Positions 23,622-34,941 of a stretch of DNA of 64,000 nt are shown here, piece after piece. The stretch spans positions 7,853,194 through 7,917,193 of the forward strand of contig NC_052405.1 of the NCBI RefSeq assembly GCF_009389715.1. Reading direction: 5' to 3'. This DNA is from Phoenix dactylifera (taxonomy: Eukaryota > Streptophyta > Magnoliopsida > Arecales > Arecaceae). A program made the position numbers and the translations under genes. Under the pieces are notes generated by a model. That model worked only from the letters and a program-made list of their open reading frames with translations. It made no database searches and was not told where the DNA came from. Each line of letters opens with the position of its first letter. Position 1 is the first letter of the stretch.

Positions 23622-25958
23622 GAAGCTGTGTAATACTGAGGACCACGAAGTGGAACTGACAACTTTTTTTGGTTAACTTTGTCTTCAAGTGAACAAAATA
23701 ATTCAAAAGAATAATATGTGCATAAGTCATTCAAGCTGGATTACATAATTTTTCTGGTCAAATTTGAAGTTTTAAATATTTCATGTATTTATAGTTATGG
23801 GTTATTAGGTTTTCAGAATGGAAGTGAGTCTAAAGTAATTCAAGCAGCTTGAAAAATTTATCAATGGTCATTTAATTTAATCATGTTTATCTTTTTCGGT
23901 TGCAAATTTTATCAGGTTTATTGACTTTTGAGGTTTTTTCTTGAGCACTAAACCTCCTAAGATGTTTAAATTTTTTCCTTTTCTAACCAAAAAAAAAAAA
24001 AAATCTGCATCTCTGAGTACACTTGTTGTTTATTCACCCTTGCTAACATATGCTTTAAACCCATCAACAAAATGAACTAACCAAGTTGACCGCTGATACA
24101 AGCAGCCCAATTGATGTGGTCTAAATTTGACCTGTCTATTATAAGCTAACTTGTGGCTTAGTAGAAGGCCAATTTTAGTACGACTCTTATGTCCATGTTG
24201 ATTCAGATAAGAAAAAATCAAAAGGCAATCTTTTACTCGGACTCAAACTCTAAAGAATTCAACGCCGATAGTGCAAGGATAATTCATCTATAAAAAGAGA
24301 TACAGTTATTTTACACCATGCCCTCTTGTATTTTCTATTGTTTTCAATATACTGTCAGACTTAAACATCAGAGAGCTCGGTCGGAGCCAAATTCCGATGA
24401 GCTTTTCTTTTCTTTTTGTATATAGTGCAGCATCTTTCCATGACAAATCGACGTTTCGTCTTCCACCGCAGCAGATCGATTAGCGCCATCCTCATCTCTA
24501 GATTATTAGACCTAGTTTTGGGCATCAAGACTGGGCACAGTTCACATGCTTATGTGTTGAGATGAAGAAAATCCCTAAAATAGTATTCCATACAAAACCT
24601 GATTGATATATAATAACCAGGCTAAGAAAATAATGAGCGATTTTAAATATTGTTCATAGTGGATGAAAAGATTTTGATTTCATATGTATTTTGAAATTGT
24701 TTAAGTTGAAGATGAAATGCACTCACATTGTAACCTTCCATTCTAGTAGAGTAAATAACGAAGGTCAAAGGATAATAATAACAGAATCTTTACTATTAGA
24801 ATGCAGACTCTTGAGTCTTGATTTCACTTTCATTCAACTGCTACTCTTTATTTTAACAAATGCATATATTCTTGTGCAAGTCATGCTTTATCTTAATTTG
24901 GTTTCATTTTTAAGGGCTTGCTCTTCAGAAAGTCCAGGATTCAAATTCTAGGTATTACTCATTTTTTTTAAAAAAAAAAAAATCTCACATTATATTTCTT
25001 GTGAGCAGATTGGAAAAATACATGATTAATTGTACATTCATCAATTAACATAATAATAAAAAAACTTTAAATAAATGGGATCGCTATTGTTTATCTTCAG
25101 CATACATGCTTAACTCTAGCTTAAAACACTATTATCTTTGTTTACCACATAATATATTTAAATATTATAAAATGTTACTATTGCTACTACTATCATGGGC
25201 ATATAATTATATTACCATTGCAAAATTATTTGGCAACTTATCCTCCAAAAAAGAGGTAATTAACATTGACTGACAAATATGATATAACATTAACACATAA
25301 GGAAAAAGGATGGACCATGTCTTTCATTTCTATTCAAATACAAATTTAAATTAACATAGTAGGACAATATTTAAAATAGCTCTTTTCAACAAAATCAAGA
25401 AAACTCCTACGTCCTAACATATGGCGACCATATTTGATGGGGTTGGATCTCTAAAAACATGTAAATTAAATATCTTTCTAATATACTTCTTTCATCTATG
25501 TAATAATATTTTTATTAAAGATTTTACAACCAAGTATCTATATGATATAATATAAAAGTTGGTCTTTTCAGCATGAGCTACATATAACATTGTCAAGTGT
25601 ACATAGTAAGGGCAGTTATTAATATTCTCTTAGAAAGTGCTACATGTTACTGTATTAAAAAATTAATCAAAACCTCCAACCTCTTCATCTTTCTCTGTTT
25701 TTATAATATTATAAATGATGATAAATCCCATGATTTTATATAAGATAGATAAATACTATATTTATATATTATAAATGATCATAAATCCTATTTGACTGGT
25801 TTTATATAAGACTAATAAGTGATTATAAACTGTTAAATTTATGAGATCCCAAATCTTGAATCCCATTTAAATTACGTAACTTCACATATGAACATCCCAA
25901 ATCTCAATGTTCTGCTTCATTGGTCATGAGAACTTGACAACCAGAGACCTCTCTTAAG

Positions 25959-25987
25959 TTTTTTTTTTTTTTTTTTTTGGTGAAAAC
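25959..25987 (-). mobile_element. Micro LINE-tail insertion (antisense, about 29 bp)
   Basis: Poly(T) plus GGTGAAAAC is bracketed by direct repeats GACCTCTCTTAAG at 25946-25958 and 25988-26000. Both repeats are followed by TTTT, so up to 17 bp match. On the minus strand the insert reads GTTTTCACC(A)n, the last few bases of a retrotransposon and its tail. A poly(T) with a similar neighbour (GGTAAAAC) occurs at 43751, but there no target-site duplication is visible. Confidence 0.75.
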
Positions 25988-26346
25988 GACCTCTCTTAAG
26001 TTTTCATGATTAGAAAAGCTACCAATTATAAATCCTTAAGTTTTCTATTATAATTCCTTGTTTGGATGGGTTTTTTAATTTCTAATGTCAAGAGTAAGAA
26101 ATATAAAACTTACCAATTAGTTAGGGTGTAGAGAAAGAGTTTTAGCACAATCAGAAATTTATATTAATGCAACACATATATGTTCGAGATGCATCTTTAC
26201 TAGATTGTATTTAAGTGTGACAAGTGTACATTCCAAGGCTTTTTTTTGTTCAACAAAAACTTCTTAAGGAAAGGCCATCTATCAATCTTCTCTTAGAAAA
26301 GTGCCATATATTATTATATTACAAAACTAATAAGAAGATCCAATTT

Positions 26347-26793
26347 CTTCATCTTCTTCAATATTTTATCTGCATCTACTATGTGCCTCTTCCTCTTCTT
26401 TAACTTTTCCTTAACTTTCATCTTCCATGCTACATTATATAGTTATTTATTACGAGTAATAAACAGGCCCTCATCCTACCTTAAATGAAGTTGACTAGGA
26501 ATTTCGTCTCAAAGATGCCAGCTCTGCAAGAGTTTGTTTATATGTTAAAATGCACAATAAATGCCACTCTTCATCTTCTTCAATTTGTTATTTTTATCTT
26601 TTGTGCACCTTTTCGTCTTGTTTAGCTTTTCCTTTTTCATCTTCTATGCCACATAAAATATATAGCTATTTATTATGAGTAATAAACAGACCCTCATCAC
26701 ACCTTAAATGAATTTGATTAGGAATTTCATCTCTAAGATGCCAGCTTTGCATGCAAGAGTTTGTTTATATGCTAAATTGCATAATAAATGCCC
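26347..26793. repeat. Direct duplication of about 220 bp
   Basis: Unit 1 (26347-26565) and unit 2 (26569-26793) both start CTTCATCTTCTTCAAT and end ATAATAAATGCC or a close variant. They share TATTTATTA-GAGTAATAAACAG, CCCTCATC and AAGATGCCAGCT in order. Copies differ by substitutions and short indels, so the event is not recent. No coding frame is shared. Confidence 0.85.
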
Positions 26794-28400
26794 CTGCAAA
26801 TTTAGAGTTTTTCATACAAACATCTTCGCAATACATCCAATAGCATAGGATTATAAATAAATACAAGTAAATAAGAATCTAATCTGAATATTTATAGCAG
26901 CCATGTAACATTAATTAATCAATTGATGAAATATTCACCCTTATAAATATCTCTATATTAAAAGAAAATGTGGCTCTGGAAGCACAAAACTTGGTTTTCC
27001 AATGCATTATTCAAAACCATATCGTAAGCTAATATGGCTATAGCATTGATAGCTAACAGGTCCAAAACATGTTTATAATCACCCAGCACACACATTAAAA
27101 CATTTGGTGTACTTATATAATATGTTCAAGACAAACATTATGTAAGACAAACAACATAAAAGAAGGAAACAATAAGAGAGAGAGAGAGAGAGAAGCAGCC
27201 AGCAAACTAAACAAAGTGAGTGTTAATGATTTGCTAGCTTCAAGAGACAAAGCATGACACGAATAACATTTTTTAAATTTCTCATACAGTGGTTTCTTAA
27301 CCAAGAAGATAATGTTTGAAATTCTGAGAGAAGAAAAAGTTTTCTTCACATTTATAACCAGTGGAAACAAAGAGTATGTAAAACTATACAACATTTCTCA
27401 TAATATCATTCTCCCTGCATACGCTAAAAAACATAGTGCACAAAACGATTTTCAGCAATATTCCAAAGGTAAGAATATTGTACAATATTTCAAAATCTAG
27501 TCCTATATATATGTATTATAATTATTCTATTAAACTACAATGAAATATACTAACAAACTTCAATTTTCTGCGGATCCATCATGAAAATTATCATCAATTA
27601 TATATGATTCTTCACTTTGCTTCTTTAGAAGGTAACAAGTACATTTTGCTCACTTAACTTCATTCTCCTAATAATGTCTTGATGCTAATTTCATTTTTCC
27701 TATTTTTTCAGGTCTATAATTGTGCCACATCCATACTGAAAAGTTTATATTTGATACTATATTATGCATGTCCTTGACCATACAAGCATTGGTTAATAAC
27801 ACATGCAACATTTAATAAATCACAGAAATACTTTTACACTACTTATAATTTATAGTAAAAATTATTATTTTATAATCTCATATAATGCAACTTAATCAAA
27901 ACTTACAAACATTTATAATTCCTGTCTGTGTGTATATATATATATACACACACACATACCTAATCCTGCGCAAGGCATGAATCTATAGCAGAGTTTTGTA
28001 TAAAAATTTATTTTATTTTCAATTTTCAGAAAAATTGGTAATCTGACAAAGTTTGTTTATAACTTTATCTATGGCCCTATCCTCAAAAGCATGCCTACAT
28101 TTACCTGGCAAGATGCATGTATATGCTCATAACAGAATATCAATTATTATATAAGTTACAGATGTTGTTACAAAGCTAGAGGCATTAGTTCAGTAACTTG
28201 GATATGAATGATTTTTAGGAAGACATGGCATTCATGCACTTTTTCTTCGTTGTCTAACAATAGTTGACCGAAGTACTAAACAGTCGAAAACGGTGTTTAA
28301 TGCAGTTGCACCACTTCACTCAGAAGAGTAGATGGAACCTTATTCCCCTTCGACAAGAATGGACCAAAAGCCGCACACGTTCTGCAGCCGCTACGATTCC

Positions 28401-29374
28401 CCGACGTCATCTCGTCCTCTGTATAAACCAAGCGACCACCCCAGCTTCCGTGAGGAGAGAAGAGAGACTCCTGAGTCCTGTCACTGCCTCTTCTTCCCCG
28501 TACCAGAACTCCTCTCCCCACATTCTCCTTGCTCTTCTCCTCCCCTTCTTCTCCAATTCCTCTGCTTCGAAACAGATCAGCAGCAGCAGCAGGTAGCCTC
28601 AATAGAGGAGAATGCAAAAGGTAAGCAAGGAAAGTAGATATTTTCGGAACTTTCCCAGTTTCCTCCTCCTCCCTTTTGGTTTCTACCTTTCAGTTTGGTG
28701 ATTTCATGCTTCCCTCATTGGCTTGGAAACGTATAAGTTTGATACGAAGAGATCCTGATTTGACAGAGAGCAAGCCAGAGCCCATGTTGGTGTAGCTATC
28801 ACTGACTGCTCTGAGGCTCTTAGAGAGAGAGAGGACACTGGAGAAAGAGATGAGGTTTGAATTATAAAAAGGAAAACCATAGTGGAAGATTGGGCCATCC
28901 CTCTCGTTGACCCATATCTAGCGAGACAATGGGTACCGTGTCTGTCACCTTGTAGCTTTTAATAAATTCTTTTGGCTTCCCCTCGTCTTTATATAGCCTA
29001 CGACCCCAAGTCCTCTTCCGCCCATTCCATTCCCCATCTTCTCTGTTTCCGCTCTCCGTTTCCTAGTTTAGTGGGTAGTTTTGTTGGGTCGATAGGCGTT
29101 TGGGCTGGATTTTATATTATAAACTGTGACCATCCCAATCCCAAGCTATCTCCTTTTCTGGGATTGTGGGAGCCTTGGGTACCGCGTTAAGTGGCCAAGA
29201 GTGCTGCCTAGCGAGGAGCAGAGGCTACGCTGTGACCTGGTGTCTTCAATTTTTTCCGTCTTTCTTTCACCCCGTCTCTGGCTCCGCTCTGCTCGTATTT
29301 TGAGTTTAAACAGTAGAGGGTCTCGCTTGTTCTCTCTAGCTTACCTGTGCGTCTCTTTGTGGCTGGGGAATAAG
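28401..29374 (+). promoter_or_regulatory. Permease promoter region with two TATA-like boxes and a possible leader exon
   Basis: A TATAAA at 28422-28427 could drive a leader exon ending at 28620, where CAAAAG is followed by a strong donor GTAAGCAAG. A second TATA box (TTTATATA, 28988-28995) lies 380 bp ahead of the permease ATG and would give an unspliced leader. A GACGTCAT motif of the bZIP type lies near 28403. The leader exon carries ATGCAAAAG, so direct splicing onto the coding exon might add a few residues. All of this is inferred from sequence motifs only. Confidence 0.45.
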
Positions 29375-31365
29375 ATGGGCGAGAACGGTGCAGAGAAGCA
29401 CAACCAGCAAGCAAGTTTCCCTGCGATGGAGGTCTCCATAGAACTGGGCCACCACCAGCAGCCCCAGGGGGGCTCCAAGTTCTATGACGACGACCAGCGG
29501 CTCAAGAGGACTGGTAAAAATCCGAACTTTGGTCTTCAGTTACGCTCCGAATCAAGAATTCTTCATGTTTCTGAATGAAAGGTGGAACTTTTCAGGGACT
29601 TTGTGGACGGCGAGCGCGCATATTATCACGGCAGTCATCGGCTCCGGCGTGCTGTCGCTGGCCTGGGCTATCGCGCAGCTCGGATGGGTCGCCGGCCCTG
29701 CTGTCATGCTCCTCTTCTCCTTTGTTATCTACTACACCTCTTCTCTTCTCGCCGATTGCTATCGCTTCGGCGATCCCATCACCGGCAAGCGCAACTACAC
29801 CTACATGGACGCCGTTCATGCCTACCTTGGTTTGTTCCCATCCCTTCCCTAACAAATGACATCATCAGGATGAATTATTTTTTTATTCTAATATTCACTT
29901 TTTGTGCTTTCTTCTCAATTTTTTTTTCAACAAGCAGGGGGCTTTAAGGTCAAGTTTTGTGGGGTTATCCAATATGCCAATCTCTTTGGAGTCGCCATTG
30001 GCTACACCATCGCCGCTTCCATTAGCATGATGTGAGTAGAGTGAAAACAATCTTTCTTGCTCTATCTCTGCTCTATAAAAAGTTGGAACCTCTGATTTTC
30101 TAAATGGATATGTCGATTCTGGGGAACAGGGCAATCCGGAGGTCCAACTGCTTCCATGAGAAAGGCGACAAGAGTCCCTGCCATATATCCAGCAATCCTT
30201 ACATGATTATATTCGGTGTGTCCGAGATCATCTTCTCCCAGATTCCTGACTTCGATCAGATATGGTGGCTTTCCATTGTCGCTGCCGTCATGTCCTTCAC
30301 CTACTCTTCCATTGGCCTTGTTCTCGGCATCGTCCAGACCATTGGTAAATCCTGCCGGGCCATCTAACAAAATACTTCAAATTATCGCATAAATTTTTGT
30401 CCATTTCCCGCATCCTGATCTCTCTGTTCTCCTCTGCTCTTTTTTTTCCTTTCCAAACAGAGAATGGAGGTTTCAAAGGCAGTCTCAGCGGGATCAGCAT
30501 CGGCACCGTCACCGAAACACAGAAGATCTGGCGTAGCCTCCAAGCCTTGGGAGACATTGCCTTCGCCTACTCCTTCTCCATCATCCTCATTGAAATCCAG
30601 GTAAGCAACTCAAAAGCAATCGAACTGTAACTTTTACCATGCTTTGCATATACTCTGTTTCACTGATCATATTACTAAAGCAATGGTTTTTGTTTGGTTT
30701 TCCTTCAGGACACAATAAAGGCGCCGCCGCCGTCGGAGGCGAAGGTGATGAAGAAGGCCACGATGCTAAGCCTGGCGGTGACGACGTTCTTCTATATGGT
30801 CTGTGGCTGCATGGGCTACGCTGCATTCGGCGACGATGCCCCCGGCAACCTCCTCACTGGCTTTGGCTTCTACAACCCCTTCTGGCTCCTCGACATCGCG
30901 AACGCCGCCATCGTCATCCACCTCGTCGGTGCCTACCAGGTCTTCTGCCAGCCCCTCTTCGCCTTCGTCGAGAAATGGGCACGTCAAACCTGGCCCAAGT
31001 CCACCTTCATCACCAAGGAGACGAGAATTCCCCTCAGCTCCACCAGGTCCTACAATCTCAACCTCTTCCGCCTCGTGTGGCGCTCCGCCTTCGTCGTCCT
31101 CACCACCATCATCTCCATGCTCCTCCCCTTCTTCAACGATGTCGTCGGCCTCCTTGGCGCGCTCGGCTTCTGGCCCCTCACCGTCTACTTCCCCATAGAG
31201 ATGTACATAGCCCAGAAGAAGGTCCCCAAGTGGAGTACCAGGTGGGTAAGCCTCCAGATGCTAAGCATCGCCTGCCTCATCGTTTCCATCTCCGCCGCCG
31301 CCGGCTCCATCGCCGGAGTTGTCACCGACCTCAAAGTCTACCGGCCATTCAAGACCAGCTATTGA
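29375..31365 (+). CDS. Amino acid permease (AAP family, AAAP superfamily), 6 exons
   Basis: Exons 29375-29513, 29596-29829, 29938-30031, 30130-30344, 30461-30600 and 30709-31365 join in frame to 492 aa, a normal AAP length (about 470-490). The family pattern is clear. A hydrophilic N-terminus ends in FYDDDQRLKRTGT, followed by WTASAHIITAVIGSGVLSLA in helix 1, AWAIAQLGWVAGP, the loop DCYRFGDPITGKRNYTYMDA, then RSNCFH and the C-terminal YRPFKTSY. Ten or eleven membrane helices are expected. Family members are plasma-membrane proton-coupled importers of neutral and acidic amino acids, used in phloem loading, grain filling and root uptake. The start at MGENG resembles grass homologues. Exon 6 is very GC-rich. 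A dead two-exon copy lies 12 kb upstream, so the gene was once duplicated. The exact AAP subclade cannot be fixed without a tree. Confidence 0.95.
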
Positions 31366-31979
31366 GCTCAAGGCTGCCGCCTTTTGCTCTTGTTGCTGTT
31401 ATGTACTGCTATTTCAGTTTCTTTCGCTGTTGTTGTTTGTAATGCTTATCAAAAGTTTAAGGGAATTAATGAATGGATGTTGATTCCCGACCAAATCTTC
31501 TTTGGCGTGAGGGTTGAATCTGCGAAAAACGTGGTTAGATTTCGTGCAGAAATTGACGATGGATGGAGTTTACAAGGGGTGGTGGCTCCCATCCTGGCCG
31601 CGAGATCGACGGAAGAGACAAGGAGATAGAGGAGTTTGGGGAGAAGGAAGACCATAGAAAAACAAGATACCCTCAACCTTGGTCGCCGGAGATGGGATCG
31701 CCGTCCCCCGTAGAGGAGACCGATTGTGGTTGGACATAGCAACTCCAGATCGAAACTCCCTTCCTTCGCATCTGGAGCTGACGCTATTCCTGTCGGAAAT
31801 CGGTCTAGATCCTTTTAACAACAGTCGAAGTTTGAGGAATCGATGAGGTAGATCGGACGCATTTACTTACCTTAATGGTCCTCGGTCTGCCGTGCATTCT
31901 AAAGGTCTCTTCCTCTGTTCTTCTATCTGGAAGACGTAGAAAATTGCAACTATTCCTCCATTAACACGAACAGAGGTAT
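31366..31979. other. Permease 3' flank
   Basis: The first 150 bp or so is likely 3' UTR. Beyond it, 31490-31980 has a more balanced base composition and merges into the retroelement scrap at 31980-32170. No gene is supported here. Confidence 0.4.
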
Positions 31980-32170
31980 TAGATCAAACACCTATTCAGC
32001 TGCTCGGTGCGCTCCAATCCCTCGACCTACCTCCAGATCTCTCCTCTTTAAGAGGGGAAGGTGCTTCCGGTGTAACGACAGAGGTCATTTCCGACAGGAA
32101 TGCAGAAATCCCATTGGATGTTTCAACTGCAAGGGGATCAGCCGCACCTCCAAAACTTGGCACGAGTAAC
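31980..32170 (+). mobile_element. Retroelement zinc-knuckle fragment (LINE ORF1 or gag type), broken
   Basis: One frame reads GRCFRCNDRGHFRQEC at 32054-32102, a C-x2-C-x4-H-x4-C zinc knuckle, followed by a second decayed knuckle. Two adjacent knuckles are typical of ORF1 of plant L1-type LINEs and of some gag proteins. The flanks are too decayed to choose the family. An (AT)n microsatellite at about 32193-32221 follows. Confidence 0.6.
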
Positions 32171-32189
32171 TTACCAAGCGTATTCCATG

Positions 32190-32221
<32 letters not shown>

Positions 32222-32229
32222 TTCTACCC

Positions 32230-34127
32230 ATGGATGACATTGTAGACGTTTTATATAGTATTAGAAGGCTGATGAAGTTTGATAAAACCGAATAAGTTTG
32301 ACATAATTAATCATAAATCAATCAAGATGAAGTTTGATAAGGCTAACTAAATTTGGCACATCAACTACAAATCAATCAATAGTCCTACAATAATTCTAAT
32401 ATTTCTAACTTTCTTGCAAGGGGATGACATTACCAGAGAGGTTTTCACCTTCAACAACAAGCAAGTATCAACCAGCTACTCTTAGGTTATCGGTGAAGAC
32501 CTCCTCGCAGCTTAGTTTACAACTTGCTTTGGCTACTCTTCTTCCTTCCGGACTTCACCATATATCTTCTCTAAGAAGGTCCCATACTTCTTTCGCTTTC
32601 TTTTTGTCTTTACATGAATTCTCCAAGATCAACTCTTCTACCATTTGATAGACGCAGGACAATCCCTTCTTGTCATTCATTCTTCTGATCTGCTATCAGC
32701 ACCTTCTTTAGTGCTTGAGGTAGTATGTCAAAATTCTACTCATTGGCCACCTCAATGCAGCCGTGGTCGATCACTTTTATTAATCCTTTAGATGTGAAAA
32801 ACACTGCATCGTGATCTTTCGCTGCTTGAATTCTCCTTCGTTGAGCTTCGGCAATGGCAATAGAATCCACCAATCCATGTCATATTTGATCTCTGATTGT
32901 ATGAAGGATTGCTTGCTAATACCTCGGTCGTCTTGACGGTGGCCGTTCAATCTACAGCAACGGATACATCTTCAAACTTGCGGGTTCAATATACATGGAA
33001 TATGCACACAATTATAATTTTTTATTAAAGGGACCCTCTATACCAAATATATGAGTAGGAATTTACATGACACGCACACAATGTATAGCAATGAACATGG
33101 GAAGTGCATGCTAAAAAAATACCATTAATGAAAAAGAATTTAAAATTGGAGGATAAGAGAGATAAAATTTGCAAGGATCAACATTTTTTTTTGGAGAGAG
33201 ATGGGCACATTTGCACTATTGATCTACAACATTTCGCTAAAATACTCAACTATAAAGGATGCAACCCAATCGGCTGCTCTACTGAGTTTTTCATAAAAAA
33301 AACATACTTCCATGAATTAGGACCAATTGAAGTGCGTCTCCTCCTACACTGATCCTTTTGCCCTTCACTTCCTCGTTCGGTTGTAAGATATAAATTTTGT
33401 TAATCAGATGCACTTAATCTAGTTTCTAAGGCAGACAAAAGGTTATAAAAAGGAATTTAGTTTATCGAGGACAGGACAACGGGGATTTAATGTGTTTTCC
33501 AAATACATCTATTCCGGAAAGGATAGAGCAATGCTAATGAAATTTATTTCCATACGCATAACATTAATCTTGTGGTGTCATATGTTCAGCATTATTGGTC
33601 TCTCCAAAGGAAATAAAAAGTGCCCATTAAAACTAGCCCGTACAATAAGGCCCTCTTCGGTTGTGCTTCGTCATAGAATAACGGGCGCTAATTTGATTTA
33701 TTTTGGATTATTTTGCCTAACGACCCCCTGCAACTCTCCTTTTCCCAGGTTCATCGGGATAAACCTAGCTCAACGTACCCTAACGTCGGGTGGAATAATC
33801 TTATTCCGGCTATTCTCAGATTCATCATCGCTAATCGTTTGTCTGCATCTTGTGATAGATTTGTTGCTTGTGATAAATGACAAGGATTTTTTTTAAAAAA
33901 AACTTTTGCTTTGTTTGAGTGGAGTAGGGGGAGGGGCGGCTTCGGACGGGAGGGGAGAGGGGTCTCGACAGCGTTCGGCATCGGCATTGTTTTTCATCGG
34001 GAGAAAACTCGCATTGCCGGAGGAGACCCATCGTATGTCAGCCATCTGATCTTCATCGGGCGGCGCAAGCTGGTCCGATACAGGCCCGGCACTATTTCAC
34101 CTAACGAGATGTCCGGACGTGCAAATA
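32230..34127. other. Intergenic DNA of mixed origin
   Basis: Nothing here supports a host gene. 32260-32390 contains a short diverged direct duplication (GAAGTTTGATAA repeated). 32400-32960 has a more coding-like composition, but the frames are broken and I cannot name a family. 33640-33960 begins with AAGGCCCTCTTCGGTTG, wording common at ends of plant non-autonomous DNA transposons. I could not find a matching second end. Confidence 0.4.
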
Positions 34128-34912
34128 TGATTTCTATGTGGAAATAAGCCGCATAGAAATAACTGACAAAGCTATGCGGGAGCACGCGTAAACTTTCCAT
34201 GCGGATGAAAGGCCGCATAGAAATTCACGTGAGTAGATTGTGCGGGAGAACGCATATACTTGCTATGCGGCACGAAATGCGTATAGAAATCCGTGAGGAA
34301 TTTGTAGGGAAGCATGCATATATTTTTCATGCGGAAGGAATTCCGCATAGAAACATCCTAAGAATTTATGCAGGAGTATGCATAACTATTCCATGCGGAA
34401 GTAAATCCGCATAGAAATACATATGCTGAATTGTGTGGGAGTACGTAAAGAACGTCTATGCGACTTTATGTCCGCATAGAAATATATATGCGGAAGCCTT
34501 GGAAATGCATAAAATTGCATGCGGAGAAAAAAATTGAAACGAAAAAAAGGCGGAAGTTATGCGGGAGCATACATAAATCGTCTATGTGGATGAACTTGCA
34601 TAGAAATAGGAGTATGCGTAAATCTTCTAAGTTGGTGACCCGCATAGAACTTATAGTCGGTTTTGTGCGGTCTCGTGCATAATATTTTCATGCGGAAGGA
34701 TTTCCGCACAGAAATATTTGTGCAGAAGCTGGGCAACAATTTGCATAAAATGTTTATACGGGATGAAGTCCGCATAAATATATGTGCCGAAATCAAGCGA
34801 GAAAGCGTATAAAATTTCCATGCGGAAGGAAATCCGCATGAAGTATGTGCACAGAATTGGTGCAGAAATGTGCATAAATTTTCCGTGCAGAACCAAATTC
34901 GCATTAGAAATA
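34128..34912. repeat. Hairpin-unit tandem array, about 65-bp period, about 13 units
   Basis: Each unit carries a short palindrome of the form ATGCGGA-N(4-8)-TCCGCATAGAAA, followed by a less conserved spacer ending in a GGGAG-ATGCATAAA-like string. Palindrome centres recur at about 34143, 34211, 34275, 34342, 34405, 34470, 34702, 34767 and 34831, close to 65 bp apart, with weaker units between 34520 and 34680. Units differ considerably, so the array is old. Arrays of short inverted motifs are known as subterminal repeats of CACTA (EnSpm) transposons, but I see no CACTA termini. Confidence 0.8.
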
Positions 34913-34941
34913 TTCGAAACTTGCGGACACTTATATTTTAT

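Larger units (their letters stand above)
18343..28400. other. AT-rich intergenic region
   Basis: No gene in this 10-kb stretch could be supported. Open frames are short, lack family motifs and look random. A slightly GC-richer part at 21150-21480 has no recognisable product. Identifiable pieces are two micro LINE tails (23598, 25959), a direct duplication (26347-26793) and a diverged module shared by 25595-25690 and 26215-26350. Poly(A) or poly(T) runs at 19575, 19645, 22825, 22848, 23990 and 24965 may mark further retro-insertions whose flanking repeats I could not match. Confidence 0.5.

Noticed and set aside
28264-28637. 100-110-codon frames upstream of the permease
   Set aside because: They overlap the leader/promoter region on both strands; the strong donor at 28621 suggests a non-coding leader exon instead.
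30639-31442. 267-codon frame overlapping the permease
   Set aside because: Out-of-frame shadow of GC-rich permease exon 6 on the same strand; composition is the Arg/Pro/His-rich type expected from a shifted frame.
32400-32960. Possible antisense gag-like remnant
   Set aside because: Composition is coding-like, but no ordered motif set could be recognised; assigning a retroelement family would be guesswork.
34128-34912. CRISPR-like array
   Set aside because: Periodic palindromes resemble repeats with spacers, but units and spacers are both diverged, the host is a plant nuclear genome and no cas gene exists.
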